From contig NZ_LAQQ01000001.1 in NCBI RefSeq assembly GCF_000971985.1, positions 1,240,001-1,304,000 of the forward strand: 64,000 nt of DNA, in the 5' to 3' direction. The notes beneath the pieces were generated by a model. That model was not told the DNA's origin and searched no databases. It worked only from the letters and a program-made list of their open reading frames with translations. This document shows positions 18,561 through 27,482 of this stretch, one piece after another. The DNA comes from Paenibacillus dauci (GTDB taxonomy: Bacteria; Bacillota; Bacilli; Paenibacillales; Paenibacillaceae). The translations under genes were made by a program, and so were the position numbers. Every line of letters starts with the position of its first letter. The stretch's first letter is position 1.

Positions 18561-18609
18561 CCCTGTGAGTTAATATTACTATCCGTACTATTACTAGGCC
18601 TTTTACTAT

Positions 18610-18636
18610 GCCTCCGGACTATTCCGGGGGCTTTTT
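18610..18636 (+). terminator. Intrinsic terminator after paralogue 5
   Basis: 9-bp stem GCCTCCGGA / TCCGGGGGC (one G-U pair), 4-base loop, five T. Confidence 0.9.
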
Positions 18637-18793
18637 GCATGTAGAGAAGTTCCTATCTATGGGAATATACAGGGAGCTAAATCGTCTATAAGGTCCCAAT
18701 TAGGCATTTGCTTGGTATGTAATAGGAATTAGATACTATATGTCCTATTAATTTACTCTATTTCCTCTAATAAAGAATAAGAAGTTCAGGCGG

Positions 18794-18822
18794 TTATCAG
18801 CCTTTAAAAGTTGTAATATACT
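18794..18822 (+). promoter_or_regulatory. Probable promoter of paralogue 6, conserved with paralogue 2
   Basis: TTATCA (18794-18799), 17-base gap, TATACT (18817-18822). Flanking bases and the distance to the inverted repeat arm match those before paralogue 2. Confidence 0.6.
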
Positions 18823-18832
18823 AAATTATGTC

Positions 18833-19036
18833 GAAAGGAACATTTTTACTTCACCTATGAACTACTAGCAACGATAAGCCAGTAGAACCATCTCTACTCC
18901 TTTGTACCCGGTCATTCGACAAAATGGTCATTCAGCTACGAGGCTGAACGTTCCAACTTTTACTCTTCTTTTCACGGGTTAAGTAAAAATGTTCTTACCT
19001 TTCAATTTATTTACCGGGCAGATACCGGAATTATAA
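18833..19036 (+). promoter_or_regulatory. Structured leader of paralogue 6 with long-range inverted repeat
   Basis: GAAAGG + AACATTTTTACTT (18833-18851) pairs with AAGTAAAAATGTT (18981-18993), a 4-base bulge and CCTTTC (18998-19003), around a loop of about 129 nt. Loop hairpins differ from those in paralogue 2: TTCAGC / GCTGAA in the middle and CTACT / AGTAG on the 5' side. A CCGG / CCGG hairpin follows before the ribosome binding site AGGGGGAA (19041-19048). Arms and promoter are conserved while the loop has drifted, which suggests selection on the pairing. Confidence 0.6.
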
Positions 19037-19054
19037 TATCAGGGGGAATACATC

Positions 19055-21547
19055 ATGATGAACTTCAAAAAATGGACAGCATTCACTTTATCGGCAGCAT
19101 TACTGGTTAGCTTCCTGCCAGTACAAACTCAAACAACTTATGCAGCCTCTGCACGAATGATCAGCAGCGGCAATATCGTTCAGACAGGTGCCAATATCTA
19201 TGTTGATCTGACAGGCAATGATGTTACAGGTAAAGGAACCAAAGACGCACCCTATAAATCCATCACTAAAGCAAGATCGGCTGTACGTGCTTATAAAGGC
19301 GTTCTGCCAACCGGTGGCGTAACCGTATGGGTCAAAGGCGGAACGTACAATCTTCCAGCCACACTCGATATGTTCCCACAAGATTCCGGCACAGCAGACA
19401 AACCAGTCATCTATCGTAGCTATCCTGGTGAAACAGTCAACCTGACTACCGGTAAAGGTATTGATCCTACAATGTGGAAACCACTTAGCGCTGATGCAGC
19501 ATCCCGTGTAAATCCTGCTGTTAACGCCAGCCAGTTGCGTGAGATTGATGCAGCGGCTCTGGGTATCCAGAACATCGCAGGCTTTGAAGGTGGCAGCACA
19601 TTTACCGAGAAATGGGGCATCGCCGATCTGATCGTTGACGGTATCCGCCAACCAATTGCCCAGTGGCCCAACGCAAACCAATCCATCAACTCCAATCGCG
19701 CTGGTTGGGTGACAATGAATGGTTCAGCCGATTCCAAGTCGTTCTACTATGGCGAAGGCGGTATTCCAGAAGACGGCGATTCGACTGATGATCTGAATGC
19801 CGACAACACTAACCGTGCCGAACGCTGGAAAAAATCCATCGCTCAGGGACACGACCTTTATCTCAAAGGGTTCTGGAGAACAGCATGGAGCCCGGTAACA
19901 AGTAAAGTGAGCGCTATCTATCCTGCAGATTCCATCATCTCCCTCAAAGATATCCCAAGCGGCGGCATGGGCGACAAATTCAGTCCGACTGTTGTAAATA
20001 CCAATCGTACCCTCAACCCTTCCAGTGTTACTGCCAATGTATACAGCACCTCTACTTCACTCACTCCACAATCACCTGTTACCTACCTGTCTTCTACCAA
20101 TGATGGCGTGTCATCCAATGTATACGGAACCCCTTCTCTGGCTCTTCCTCCACTCGTATCTACTGTCACATCCGGCGTATATAGCCTGACAGCTGCCAAC
20201 GAGCCATTTATTCCTGATACAAGCGTCGGCTACCGTGTCGGCAGTGGCTTGGAAGAATGGAAAGCCATCAACTATCTGGACGAAATCGATGTACCGGGTG
20301 AATGGGCATTGGACTTTAAAGACGGTAAAATCTATTACTATCCTACAGGCGATCTGAGCAAACAAATCGTAACTATCGCCGACAATAAATCATCCATCGT
20401 CAAATTCAATGATGCTGCATATATCCAGTTTCTCGGCTTTGACGTCGAAGGTGGTATGGGTAATGGATTTGAACTGCAACGCTCTCACCATATCACAATC
20501 GCCGGCAACAATGTATGTTATGTAACCGGAAGCGGCATTGTAGATTATTATGGCAACAACAATATCATTCAAAGTAACGATGTATTTGAAGTTGGCGCAA
20601 GTGGAATTACAGTCGGTTACTCTGGCAACCGTGCAACACTGGCCAATTCCAATACCAAAATTAGCAATAACCACATTTCCAAAGTCGGTACACTGTCCAG
20701 CCTTGAAGGTATTGTAGTTCGTGAATCGGTTGGTGTTATTGTTGATCATAACCTGGTGCACGATACCCCAAAAGCGGCTATCAAATATCCTTCTAACAAC
20801 AATCTGCTGATGGAATACAACGAAGTGCACAACAGCTCTCTGGTTGAAAGTGATACAGGTGCTTTCTACACACCACAAGACTGGACTTCATACGGTAACG
20901 TACTGCGCTACAACTTTATCCACCACAACCAACGTTCCAACGGGTTCTACTTTGATGATGGAGACAGTGGCGATGTAGTCAGCAAAAACATTATCCAACA
21001 GTCCCAGACCGGCTTCCTGATGGGTGGCGGACATGATAACCTGGCCCGCAATAACATGGTAATTGATACGCAAAAAGCAGGACAAATCGATGATCGCGGT
21101 ATTCAGCGCGGTTACACTGCTACCAGCGCCTATGCCCAGAATCTGATCAGTAAAAATCCGACTTCCGGCGCATGGCTGCAGTACGGTAAAGATCTGAAAG
21201 CGACTTATGGCTATACTACCAATCTGTGGGCAGATATTCTGAATCCAAACTGGCATCCTGAATTCCCGAACGGATCCAATATTTCCAACAATGTATTTGT
21301 TCAAAGCGGTGCAGTGACCACTCCGAAAAATGGTACTTTTACCGTAAAAGATAATCTGAATTTCACTAATATCGCTGATGCTCAGTTTTTCGACGCCAAA
21401 AATATGGATTTCCGCTCCAACAACCCACAAATTCAGGAGAAATTCATCGGACTCAACACTATTTTTCCAAGAATCGGCTTGGTACAGGATCAGTACCGTA
21501 CCAAAGTAATATCTCGTGCACAGTCCGGAGGCTTAACTAATCGTTAA
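19055..21547 (+). CDS. Secreted beta-helix protein, GH141-like, paralogue 6 (subclade b)
   Basis: 830 residues; the signal peptide ends near TTYA. It is highly similar along its length to paralogue 2, apart from the low-complexity insert, which is diverged but still carries ANVY, SNVY and SGVY and the shared QSPVT motif. Putative catalytic Asp600 (SDTGAFYT) and Asp634 (GFYFDDG) are present. The C-terminal tail ends in SRAQSGG. Single-gene unit with the same kind of leader as paralogue 2. Function inferred as a secreted carbohydrate-active beta-helix enzyme; substrate unknown. Confidence 0.85.
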   Translation: MMNFKKWTAFTLSAALLVSFLPVQTQTTYAASARMISSGNIVQTGANIYVDLTGNDVTGKGTKDAPYKSITKARSAVRAYKGVLPTGGVTVWVKGGTYNLPATLDMFPQDSGTADKPVIYRSYPGETVNLTTGKGIDPTMWKPLSADAASRVNPAVNASQLREIDAAALGIQNIAGFEGGSTFTEKWGIADLIVDGIRQPIAQWPNANQSINSNRAGWVTMNGSADSKSFYYGEGGIPEDGDSTDDLNADNTNRAERWKKSIAQGHDLYLKGFWRTAWSPVTSKVSAIYPADSIISLKDIPSGGMGDKFSPTVVNTNRTLNPSSVTANVYSTSTSLTPQSPVTYLSSTNDGVSSNVYGTPSLALPPLVSTVTSGVYSLTAANEPFIPDTSVGYRVGSGLEEWKAINYLDEIDVPGEWALDFKDGKIYYYPTGDLSKQIVTIADNKSSIVKFNDAAYIQFLGFDVEGGMGNGFELQRSHHITIAGNNVCYVTGSGIVDYYGNNNIIQSNDVFEVGASGITVGYSGNRATLANSNTKISNNHISKVGTLSSLEGIVVRESVGVIVDHNLVHDTPKAAIKYPSNNNLLMEYNEVHNSSLVESDTGAFYTPQDWTSYGNVLRYNFIHHNQRSNGFYFDDGDSGDVVSKNIIQQSQTGFLMGGGHDNLARNNMVIDTQKAGQIDDRGIQRGYTATSAYAQNLISKNPTSGAWLQYGKDLKATYGYTTNLWADILNPNWHPEFPNGSNISNNVFVQSGAVTTPKNGTFTVKDNLNFTNIADAQFFDAKNMDFRSNNPQIQEKFIGLNTIFPRIGLVQDQYRTKVISRAQSGGLTNR

Positions 21548-21634
21548 TTCAATTTACTGAATAGATTGTAATCCAGAGCATAGCTATCTTGTACTCATAA
21601 CGACTATCTTTTTTCTTCATTTCCTTGACTCCAG

Positions 21635-21676
21635 AAAGCCGAAGTCCTGTTCATCCGGGATTTCGGCTTTTTTTGG
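21635..21676 (+). terminator. Intrinsic terminator after paralogue 6
   Basis: Stem AAAGCCGAA / TTCGGCTTT with an internal GTCC / GGGA extension, followed by a T run. Confidence 0.88.
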
Positions 21677-22174
21677 GTATAAAAATCAAGTATTCATTAT
21701 GCACTTATAAAGTTTCATAAAAGTTGGTAGAGCCGATAGGAATGCAGCACTATTACATAGGGCAAAAGGGTATATTTGCTATTATAGTTATTCGGATTTT
21801 CCTGACTTTTCCTTTATCATCACTGTTTAATTTTTAAATGGCAGACCGTATTATACACGGATAATACGCATTTGTTACTACTGTTCAATCGAACCATTTT
21901 TTCTCCTAAACTTGACAACATTGAACAAGCTATGCTCAAATGGTTACAAAAAAGAAACACTTATATTAATTTTATGAGACTATTTTTACATTTAATGATA
22001 TATTTTTTTGTTTTTGCTAATTTCTCGACAATCTTTTATTATATATAATGGCCTTGGTCGAATGATTCTGTGAAGGAGGTGGTTGCAGATTATAAATCAG
22101 GTACTGCATCATGACGGGGACACCTTATTGCTCCGATTACTCGCATACAAAGAGAATGGAGGGAATTCATACAC
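21677..22174. other. Long AT-rich upstream region of paralogue 7
   Basis: About 500 bp, the longest gap in the array, with no gene. It contains a TTGACA (21912-21917) without a good -10 partner, several poly-T tracts, and TATAAT near 22045. GAAGGAGGTGG near 22075 looks like an unused ribosome binding site. The real one, ATGGAGGG, lies just before the ATG at 22175. The leader may be about 100 nt long. Confidence 0.35.
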
Positions 22175-24985
22175 ATGAAAACGTTTCAAAAAATTGTATC
22201 GCTTACGACTGTACTCGCGCTGTCCAGTGCGACGGTCGTTCCCTACGCGATTGCCGAACAGGCAACCATCCAGGGGACTGCCGTACTGAGCAGCGGAGCG
22301 GTAACAGCAACCGGGATGAATCTGTATGTTGCAACTTCCGGTAGTGATACAAGTGGAGATGGCAGCGAAGCTAAACCATATGCCACTCTGGAGAAGGCAA
22401 GAAATGTTATCCGTGCGCTAAAGGGTAAACTGCCCGAGCATGGAATAACCGTCTGGATCAAAGGCGGAGAATATGAGACTTCTACTCTGGAATTGAATGA
22501 CCAGGATTCCGGTACAGCAGACAGACCTATTATCTATCGCAGTTATCCCGGCGAACATGTGACACTCACTAATGGTGTACATGTGCCGGCATCCGACTGG
22601 AAGCCGCTCAGCAAGGACGCAGTAGCCAGGGTTCATCCCAATGTCTATGCCAACAATCTGTATGAGCTGGATATGACTCAAAAAGGATTCAAGCATATTT
22701 TTCACTTTAGAGGAGGCACTTCTTTTACCGAGCAATGGGGTATTGTTGATCTGATTGCCAATGGTGAACGCCAGCCCATCTCCCAGTGGCCGAATCCGGG
22801 AGAATCGGTGAACAATCATCGTAAAGGCTGGACGACTATCAACGGCTCTGCCGATGCCAAATCCTTTTATTACGGGGAAGGCGGAATTCCCGAGAACGAT
22901 GATACAACCAATACGCTGGATCTGGATGGAACCAACCGTTCCGAACGCTGGAAAAAGTCACTGGAAACCGGTCATCCCCTTTATCTCAAAGGATTCTGGA
23001 GAACCGTATGGAGTCCAATAACCAGCTCGGTTCAGGAAATTGATACCAAGCACCACGTTATCACCCTGAAGGATATTCCGGATGGCGGAATGGGCTCCAA
23101 GTGGAGCAAAGCGGTTGTCGATTATCGCAACAGCACATCCGCTCTGGCCGATACGTATAAAAATCAGCAGTCCCTGACTACGCCTCCTTCAGCTGACGAT
23201 GCGCTGCATGATGTAGATACATCCAGTACAGCGTATACAATGTATCAGGAAGGCGGTACAACCAAGTCTGTCGAGCTTAAGGAAGAGTTGACCGATGACT
23301 CCCTGCTCAAGACCGAAACTGCAGACCCTGCGCAGGAAGCAGAAGATGCCAAGCCGGTAACACTTCAGTCGCTGGCTGCTCCTGTCGATGCAGCGGAGGC
23401 TTCGAATACAGATCGTACTTCTGCAGAAGAATCGACTGCTCCGAAGAAGAACAGTACCTCAGCGGATACCTCCGCTTCTCTGCAGGCAGACCGTTCTAAG
23501 ACCAGTTCACCGGTGACCTATCTCGGTGAGCAGCCTTCGCCTGTATATTATCCGGATGAGAGTATCAAACAGCCGGCAGTAACCAAGGATGTCTATGATG
23601 CCAAGACGGTAAGTGCCAATGTCTATGAGTCAGCATCTGATTCAGAATATACTGCCAAGATCCGTGCTCCTTACCGGATCGGAACAGGTATTGAAGAATG
23701 GCGGGCACTCAACTATCTGGACGAAATTGATCAGCCCGGCGAATGGGCTCTCGACTTCAAGGATCACAAGCTTTATTACTATCCAAAAGGCGGCAAAATC
23801 CAGAACCTGAATATTATTATTGCCGACAATGAGAATCCGGTCGTTTCTTTCCGGAATGCATCCTATGTGCAGCTGCTGGGCTTTACAATTGAAGGCAGCA
23901 TGGGCAACGGAATTGAACTCAAAAGCAGTGATCATATCACACTGGCTGCCAATACCCTGCGCAACCTGGGGAATGGCGGTATTCTCGATGTAGGCGGCTC
24001 CTCCAATTTGATCCAGAGCAACGATATTTATGAACTGGGCGGATTCGGAATCAGTGTCAATGATGCTGGTGATCGTAAAAGCCTGACGGCAGCCAACAGT
24101 CGTGTAACCAACAATCATATTCATCATGTAGGTGAACTGACTCATCTGGAGCCGATTCTGGTTCGTAACTCGGTTGGCGTCACATTTGACCATAACCTGA
24201 TGCATGATGTACCCAAAGATGCTGTACGTTATGTATACAGCAACAATCTGACTTTTGAATATAATGAGGTACACAATACTTCATTGATCGAAGGCGATAC
24301 CGGTGCGTTCTATACGGCGCAGGACTGGGCTTCCTATGGCAATGTACTCCGCTATAACTTTATCCATCATAATAAGCGCTCCAATGGCTTCTATTCCGAT
24401 GGTGCGGACAGCGGAGACAATTACCAGTACAATATTATTCAGGGTTCCACCAAAGGTATTTTGCTGAATGGTCATGATAATATTGCCAAAAATAATCTGG
24501 TTGTAGATTCGAACATGATTCAGATCGACCAGCGCGGTGATAAAAAGACCCACGGGGTCAAGAGTATTTTCGCTGATCAGCTGCGCGAGATGAATCCAGA
24601 CAGCAATCCATGGGCCCAATATGGTAAAACACTTCAGGAAAAATACGGATATGACCATACATTATGGGGAAGCATTCTGGATCCAAGCTGGCATCCGGAA
24701 TATCCAAACGGAACCAAAATGATGGACAATATGCTCGTTAACACACCAAGTGTCGTTGTTCCCAAAAAAGGAGATACTACGATAACAGGCAATGACTTTA
24801 TCAATACCGTTGGACAGGCAGGATTTTACGATTACAGCAAAATGGATCTGCGTACGGACAATAAGCAGATTCTTGCCAAGTTCCCTGACCTGAATAAAGT
24901 CTTCCCGGAAATCGGACTGGAGACAGACGCATACCGAACTCGGGAAACTACACGGGCAGAAAGCGGCGGTCTATCGAATCATTGA
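22175..24985 (+). CDS. Secreted beta-helix protein, GH141-like, paralogue 7 with long acidic insert (subclade c)
   Basis: 936 residues, the largest copy. The signal peptide ends near YAIA. Between GGMGSKWS (about residue 310) and YRIGTGIEEW (about 500) lies a low-complexity insert of roughly 180 residues, rich in Asp, Glu, Ser, Thr and Ala. It looks disordered and includes SPVTYL, SPVY, KDVY and ANVY. The rest follows the family: GGEYET, YRSYPGE, QPISQWPNP, LDEIDQPGEWAL, LYYYP, then Asn-rich coils. Putative catalytic Asp708 (GDTGAFYT) and Asp742 (GFYSDG) are conserved. The tail ends TRAESGGLSNH. The helix region is closest to paralogues 3 and 4. Confidence 0.84.
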   Translation: MKTFQKIVSLTTVLALSSATVVPYAIAEQATIQGTAVLSSGAVTATGMNLYVATSGSDTSGDGSEAKPYATLEKARNVIRALKGKLPEHGITVWIKGGEYETSTLELNDQDSGTADRPIIYRSYPGEHVTLTNGVHVPASDWKPLSKDAVARVHPNVYANNLYELDMTQKGFKHIFHFRGGTSFTEQWGIVDLIANGERQPISQWPNPGESVNNHRKGWTTINGSADAKSFYYGEGGIPENDDTTNTLDLDGTNRSERWKKSLETGHPLYLKGFWRTVWSPITSSVQEIDTKHHVITLKDIPDGGMGSKWSKAVVDYRNSTSALADTYKNQQSLTTPPSADDALHDVDTSSTAYTMYQEGGTTKSVELKEELTDDSLLKTETADPAQEAEDAKPVTLQSLAAPVDAAEASNTDRTSAEESTAPKKNSTSADTSASLQADRSKTSSPVTYLGEQPSPVYYPDESIKQPAVTKDVYDAKTVSANVYESASDSEYTAKIRAPYRIGTGIEEWRALNYLDEIDQPGEWALDFKDHKLYYYPKGGKIQNLNIIIADNENPVVSFRNASYVQLLGFTIEGSMGNGIELKSSDHITLAANTLRNLGNGGILDVGGSSNLIQSNDIYELGGFGISVNDAGDRKSLTAANSRVTNNHIHHVGELTHLEPILVRNSVGVTFDHNLMHDVPKDAVRYVYSNNLTFEYNEVHNTSLIEGDTGAFYTAQDWASYGNVLRYNFIHHNKRSNGFYSDGADSGDNYQYNIIQGSTKGILLNGHDNIAKNNLVVDSNMIQIDQRGDKKTHGVKSIFADQLREMNPDSNPWAQYGKTLQEKYGYDHTLWGSILDPSWHPEYPNGTKMMDNMLVNTPSVVVPKKGDTTITGNDFINTVGQAGFYDYSKMDLRTDNKQILAKFPDLNKVFPEIGLETDAYRTRETTRAESGGLSNH

Positions 24986-25051
24986 TAATTGTCTTCTACT
25001 GTTGATCTTATTTCCACAACTCATTGAGTAAATAAATAATCAGCAACCGCA

Positions 25052-25084
25052 AAAGGGACCCGATCCAAAGATCAGGTCCCTTTT
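25052..25084 (+). terminator. Intrinsic terminator after paralogue 7
   Basis: Stem AAAGGGACC / GGTCCCTTT with a loop containing a small GATC / GATC pair, then T residues. Confidence 0.9.
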
Positions 25085-25276
25085 GATATGGAGAAGCGTG
25101 TAAATCATCGAAAACTGAAAAACGAATCCAGCTTTTTTGGTTCTTCACGAATATCAGTTTTTTTCATCCTGTTTAATTATTCGGTGTTTGTTAAGCCCAG
25201 TAGTGCATATGAATTTTCTTTTTGCTCCCATAAATAAAGTCGCTATACTTTTCTCACAAAAATTCATCTGCCCTAT

Positions 25277-25320
25277 TGCAATCTTCCAAACTCATGCTAT
25301 AATTATCTTAACATTAAGAT
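25277..25320 (+). promoter_or_regulatory. Promoter with MhqR-like operator palindrome
   Basis: TTGCAA (25277-25282) and TATAAT (25298-25303) are followed at once by the perfect palindrome ATCTTAA-CA-TTAAGAT (25305-25320). The ATCT-N8-AGAT form matches the MhqR box described upstream of hydroquinone-resistance genes in Bacillus subtilis. Its position over the transcription start fits repression of the dioxygenase gene. The regulator itself is not in the window. Confidence 0.5.
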
Positions 25321-25369
25321 TTCAAATACAAAAACAATTTATATATACCATCTCAGGAGGATGATTATT

Positions 25370-26344
25370 ATGGAACTGTTAGGTATTCACCACGTGTCAA
25401 TCATGACGGGCAAAGCGGAAAAGAACTTTGAATTCTATACCAAAGTAATGGGAATGCGTCTTGTCAAAAAAGGGGTTAACCAGGATGATACTACTTCCTA
25501 TCACCTCTTTTACGGAGATGGTGTTGCTTCTCCAGGCAGTGAGTTGACCTTCTTCGATCTGCCGGGCATTGGTCCTACGTATCAGGGTGTATCCAGCATT
25601 TCTGCATCTTCCCTGCGTGTAGCTGATACGGCTGCTCTGCAATACTGGTCCGACCGGTTTGACAGCCTCAATGTAACCCATGAAGAAATTAAATCTCGTG
25701 CTGGACGCGATACACTCGCTTTTCAGGATTTTGAAGGCACCCGTCTGATTCTGGTTGCTGACAACAATGAACAGGGCGTTGCTCCCGGACAAGCATGGTC
25801 TGGCTCGGATGTGCCCGTAGAGTATGGTATCCTCGGTCTGGGTCCGGTCACACTGACTGTAGCCAATCCCGAGAATACAGTACTGATTCTGACCGAAATA
25901 CTTGGCTTCCGTCACGTCGGTTCCTATCCATCCCTGGCTGGTGAACAGCATGCCGATATTCAGGTCTATGCAACTGGTGAAGGCGGCGCTGGTGCCGAAG
26001 TGCATATCGAGACACGTCCGGAACTGCCATTTGCCCGACTTGGCCGTGGTGGTGTCCATCATGTAGCTTTCCGTGTACCCAATGAAGAGCAGTACAATGC
26101 CTGGTCGGAGAAACTATCCAAATTGGGCATCCCGAACTCCGGTAAAGTGGATCGTCACTACTTCCGTGCACTCTATTTCCGTGAACCAAACGGTATCCTG
26201 TTCGAACTGTCTACCGATACACCGGGATTTGATATTGATGAGTCGATGGATTCGCTTGGCGAAACGCTGTCTCTGCCTCCTTTCCTGGAACCACACCGTA
26301 CAGAGATCGAAGCCAAACTTCGCCCTCTGGTACTGCAAGATTAA
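25370..26344 (+). CDS. VOC-family ring-cleaving dioxygenase (MhqO/MhqE-like)
   Basis: 324 residues from the ATG at 25370. AGGAGG at 25355-25360 abuts an earlier ATG (25361) with no spacing, so the second ATG is chosen. Two vicinal-oxygen-chelate modules are visible. The first begins GIHHVSIMTG with a metal-binding His pair; the second contains GRGGVHHVAF, and a late metal Glu is in NGILFELSTD. Such enzymes open the ring of catechol- or hydroquinone-type compounds in the cytosol and protect against quinones. The upstream MhqR-like palindrome agrees with this role. Confidence 0.85.
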   Translation: MELLGIHHVSIMTGKAEKNFEFYTKVMGMRLVKKGVNQDDTTSYHLFYGDGVASPGSELTFFDLPGIGPTYQGVSSISASSLRVADTAALQYWSDRFDSLNVTHEEIKSRAGRDTLAFQDFEGTRLILVADNNEQGVAPGQAWSGSDVPVEYGILGLGPVTLTVANPENTVLILTEILGFRHVGSYPSLAGEQHADIQVYATGEGGAGAEVHIETRPELPFARLGRGGVHHVAFRVPNEEQYNAWSEKLSKLGIPNSGKVDRHYFRALYFREPNGILFELSTDTPGFDIDESMDSLGETLSLPPFLEPHRTEIEAKLRPLVLQD

Positions 26345-26357
26345 TCATATAACCTAC

Positions 26358-26396
26358 AAACCGCAGCCATCCCTGTTGATGACTGCGGTTTTTTTA
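26358..26396 (+). terminator. Intrinsic terminator after dioxygenase
   Basis: ACCGCAG / CTGCGGT stem with a 16-base loop, then seven T. Confidence 0.88.
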
Positions 26397-26407
26397 TTGA
26401 TTTATAC

Positions 26408-26442
26408 AAAAAAGGCAGCGCCCCCTTACAGGACGCTGCCTT
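26408..26442 (-). terminator. Intrinsic terminator of the sdaAB-sdaAA operon
   Basis: 9-bp stem AAGGCAGCG / CGCTGCCTT. On the minus strand it ends in a T run, downstream of sdaAA. Confidence 0.85.
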
Positions 26443-26569
26443 ATATATATCTTTGTTGTGTTTATCGTATAATACGATCCCTTTCATGATATAAAAAAGG
26501 ATCTTCTATGACTACAATTGATAATACATGTATTGAATCTATACTTTTGCACAGTTCTCATTCAGCAAA

Positions 26570-27463
26570 TTAATTGCCGTTATTCTGTCTGCGACGACGC
26601 AGCTCTTCTGTAATTTTGCGGCCGGTCGGTGTCTGGGCCAGACCACCGCGTGCGGTTTCGCGATGTTCACTCGGCATCGAACGCCCTACCTGTAGCATAA
26701 CATCCACCACTTCATCCGAAGGAATTGCACTGCGTACGCCGGCCAGCGCCATATCGGCAGCTGCCAGTGCATTTACTGCTCCGAGACCGTTACGTACAAT
26801 ACACGGAATCTCTACCAGTCCGGCTACCGGATCACAGATCAGTCCCAGCGTATTTTTGAGAGCCAGACCGACAGCATGCATCGCCTGCTCCGGTGTACCC
26901 TGTCGCAGTTCAACGACTGCTCCTGCCGCCATACCAATCGCCGAGCCTACCTCAGCCTGACAGCCGCCCTCTGCGCCGGAGATGGACGAGTTGTTGGCAA
27001 TAACATAGCCAATCGCTCCAGCGGCGAACAAACCCATCACCATCTGCTCATCGCTCCAGCCAAACCGTTCCTGTGTGCTTACAAATACACCAGGAATAAT
27101 ACCACAGGACCCTGCTGTCGGTGTCGCGATAATGCGACCCATCGAAGCATTTACTTCGGATACGGCGAGGGCATAGGACATCGCCCGCGTTGCATCGCTG
27201 CCAGATGCAGTTTCGCCATTATTCAGGTAATTGTATACCCGGCGTGCATCACCACCGGTTAATCCACTGCGAGACACTGTATCTTCCGTGATTCCTTTGT
27301 GTACGGCTTCTTTCATAATATGATAATAATCCGTCATCTGCTGAACGACTTCTTCGCGTGATACTCCGGTTTCCTTGACCTGCTCTTGCACCATCAGTTC
27401 TGCTATCGTTAGCGAACGTTCCTCGCACAGTCTGATAATATCTTTTAACGAACGGAATTGCAT
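26570..27463 (-). CDS. sdaAA: L-serine dehydratase, iron-sulfur-dependent, alpha subunit
   Basis: 297 residues, the usual length for the alpha chain of the two-subunit type. It deaminates L-serine to pyruvate and ammonia using a [4Fe-4S] cluster. Candidate cluster cysteines are in GSCGIIPG, GGCQAE, LICDP and IPCIVRNG. The SGSDATRAMSYA and ATPTAGSCG motifs are typical. It lies 19 bases downstream of sdaAB and is probably co-transcribed with it under the glycine riboswitch. Confidence 0.96.
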   Translation of the reverse strand: MQFRSLKDIIRLCEERSLTIAELMVQEQVKETGVSREEVVQQMTDYYHIMKEAVHKGITEDTVSRSGLTGGDARRVYNYLNNGETASGSDATRAMSYALAVSEVNASMGRIIATPTAGSCGIIPGVFVSTQERFGWSDEQMVMGLFAAGAIGYVIANNSSISGAEGGCQAEVGSAIGMAAGAVVELRQGTPEQAMHAVGLALKNTLGLICDPVAGLVEIPCIVRNGLGAVNALAAADMALAGVRSAIPSDEVVDVMLQVGRSMPSEHRETARGGLAQTPTGRKITEELRRRRQNNGN

Positions 27464-27482
27464 TCCGATTCACAACCTTCCA

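Noticed and set aside
22111-22344. 77-codon frame overlapping the start of beta-helix gene 7, considered as a leader peptide
   Set aside because: It runs out of frame through the signal peptide of the real gene. The sequence is Cys-rich and meaningless, and the GGAGG near 22078 is too far from its ATG.
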